In this document: one piece after another, positions 5,227 through 6,418 of the stretch
Layout: each line of letters opens with the position of its first letter
Position numbering within the stretch: position 1 is the first letter of the stretch
DNA from: CAZYJD01 sp964647785
Lineage (GTDB): Bacteria; Bacteroidota; Bacteroidia; NS11-12g; UBA9320
Assembly: GCA_964647785.1 (NCBI GenBank)
Contig: CAZYJD010000102.1
Location: 1 to 6,418 of the forward strand
Length of the DNA: 6,418 bases
Reading direction: 5' to 3'
Notes under the pieces: model-generated
Databases searched by the model: none
The model's input: only the letters and a program-made list of their open reading frames with translations
Told to the model about the DNA's origin: nothing
Position numbers and translations under genes: made by a program

Positions 5227-6417
5227 TTGAAAGTACTGTTTCTAGCCAACCGAACTCCCTATCCGCCCTACCGCGGTGATAAACTGAAGATTTATCATTT
5301 GCTCAGGCGTTTATCCAAGCGATTCGACTGCTATCTCATCGCCTTTGCTGAAAACAGGGAGGATTTAGGTTATTATGATGAACTGAGTAAGATCTGCAAA
5401 GAAGTGCATCTGGTGTATCAACCCCAATGGAAGTCGGTGTTGGCATGCATTCCGGCCATATTCAGTGGGCAGAGTTTTCAATTGGCATATTTCAGTTCTT
5501 TGAAAATGAAGGCCACCCTTGATCAATTTCTACGAGATCACCCCGACATACAGACCATTCATACCCAGCACCTTCGCATGAGCCAGTATACGCGTAATTT
5601 ACGGCAATACCGAATACTTGATCTCCCCGATGCGTATAGCTTGTATTGGGAGCGAAGAAAAAAGGTGAAGCGTCCTTTGCTCAACAGAATTTTCGATGCC
5701 ATTGAAAGCAAAAGGGTGGTGAAGGCTGAAACAGTATTGCATGATTTTAATCTTACTTTGGCGTGTTCAGTGGAAGACCGCGATTATTTGAGAAAAAGGC
5801 ATCAAACGGATAAAATTGAGCTCCTTCGGAATGGCGTAGACCTGGAGACCTTTCATTTTAAAGGTCATGATTACCAGAGAAGCGGTACGTTGCTTTTTAC
5901 CGGCAATATGGATTATGCACCCAATGTAGATGCGGTACTGCATTTTCATGCCCATATGTTCCATCCTCTCAAAAAAAAATATGGCAAACCCATAAAACTC
6001 ATCATTGCTGGTCAGCGACCTGTACAAGAAATACGTGCCTTGGCATCGGATGATATTGAAATTACCGGCTTTGTGCCTGATTTGAGTGAAATATATGAGA
6101 AAGCAGATGTTGTAATTGCGCCCTTGCGATTTGGAGCCGGAACGCAGAATAAGGTTTTGGAAGCCATGGCCATGGGGGTGCCCGTGGTTTGTACCGATAT
6201 TGGATTCAAGGGCTTAGAAATTGAATCGGGAGAAGGCTGTTTGTATGCCCAAGACGATGAGACTTTCATTGAGCACTGCAATGATCTATTGAATAATGCC
6301 GGGATGAGAGAAAAAGTAGGAAAAGCGGGCTTGCATGTGGCACGAGAGCGCTTTAGCTGGGAGAGCATTGCCCGTCAATTGGAAACGTATCTGTTAAATT
6401 CAACCAAGCCATCTTGA
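5227..6417 (+). CDS. GT4-type glycosyltransferase of the TIGR03087 (Stp1-like sugar transferase) family
   Basis: This 396-residue cytoplasmic protein has the two-domain GT-B layout. The N-terminal half begins MKVLFLANRTPYPPYRGDK; the PYPPxxGDK loop (residues 11-19) and the DLPDAYSLYWERR segment (132-144) are typical of the TIGR03087 group. The C-terminal half carries NGVD (202-205), the FTGNMDYAPN strand-loop (224-233), KLIIAG (257-262), GFVPDL (281-286) and the donor-binding stretch PLRFGAGTQNKVLEAMAMG (299-317), with E312 in the usual position for contacting the nucleotide sugar. Such enzymes transfer a sugar from a nucleotide donor to a growing polysaccharide or lipid-linked glycan. There is no signal peptide or clear membrane segment. 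The TTG start is fixed by the family's N-terminal strand, and no in-frame ATG occurs before residue 94. The nearby GDP-heptose genes make a heptose or mannose-type donor conceivable, but donor and acceptor are not readable. It is complete, ending one base before the window edge. Confidence 0.88.
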   Translation: MKVLFLANRTPYPPYRGDKLKIYHLLRRLSKRFDCYLIAFAENREDLGYYDELSKICKEVHLVYQPQWKSVLACIPAIFSGQSFQLAYFSSLKMKATLDQFLRDHPDIQTIHTQHLRMSQYTRNLRQYRILDLPDAYSLYWERRKKVKRPLLNRIFDAIESKRVVKAETVLHDFNLTLACSVEDRDYLRKRHQTDKIELLRNGVDLETFHFKGHDYQRSGTLLFTGNMDYAPNVDAVLHFHAHMFHPLKKKYGKPIKLIIAGQRPVQEIRALASDDIEITGFVPDLSEIYEKADVVIAPLRFGAGTQNKVLEAMAMGVPVVCTDIGFKGLEIESGEGCLYAQDDETFIEHCNDLLNNAGMREKVGKAGLHVARERFSWESIARQLETYLLNSTKPS

Positions 6418-6418
6418 G

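Overview
The window looks like a chromosomal segment of a Bacteroidota bacterium. The strongest sign is the 1202-residue exported protein in the middle. It starts with the 'THLVGG' domain typical of that phylum and ends in a type B sorting domain of the type IX secretion system (T9SS; gliding-motility-associated C-terminal domain, CHU_C). A TAnnTTTG promoter element before the last gene, the lack of clear Shine-Dalgarno sequences and a middling GC content agree with this. I cannot name a genus. All genes are on the + strand.

Bases 1-1347 are the tail of a sugar-nucleotide operon: the last 40 codons of a GHMP-type heptose kinase (hddA-like), a nucleotidyltransferase (hddC-like) and a HAD phosphatase (gmhB). 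They are joined by overlaps of 4 and 26 bases. With an isomerase (gmhA) not seen here, this set would convert sedoheptulose 7-phosphate to GDP-D-glycero-alpha-D-manno-heptose: the kinase makes the 1,7-bisphosphate, GmhB removes the 7-phosphate, and HddC attaches the nucleotide. The product would feed a surface glycan, S-layer glycan or capsule.

Bases 1348-1422 are a short gap with at most a weak promoter. Bases 1423-5031 encode the large secreted multidomain protein: signal peptide, Cys-rich N-terminal domain, cadherin/Ig-like domain, six tandem PKD/Ig-like repeats each with a conserved Cys pair, two fibronectin-III-like domains, and the T9SS sorting domain. It is probably displayed on or released from the cell surface, as an adhesin or structural protein.

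Bases 5032-5226 are a 195-base intergenic stretch with a perfect 14-base palindrome, a second inverted repeat, and a perfect Bacteroidota -7 box 8 bases before the next start codon. Bases 5227-6417 encode a complete cytoplasmic GT4-type glycosyltransferase of the TIGR03087 type.

Taken together, the window holds activated-heptose synthesis, a big exported surface protein and a glycosyltransferase. This suggests a cell-envelope or glycan neighbourhood, but a direct link (glycosylation of the exported protein) is only an inference. Each gene falls in a known family, and I see no clearly undescribed system. The points most worth a second look are the degenerate zinc loop in GmhB, the regulatory architecture before the glycosyltransferase, the absence of a PorP/SprF-type partner gene in the window, and the use of TTG as start codon in three of four complete genes.
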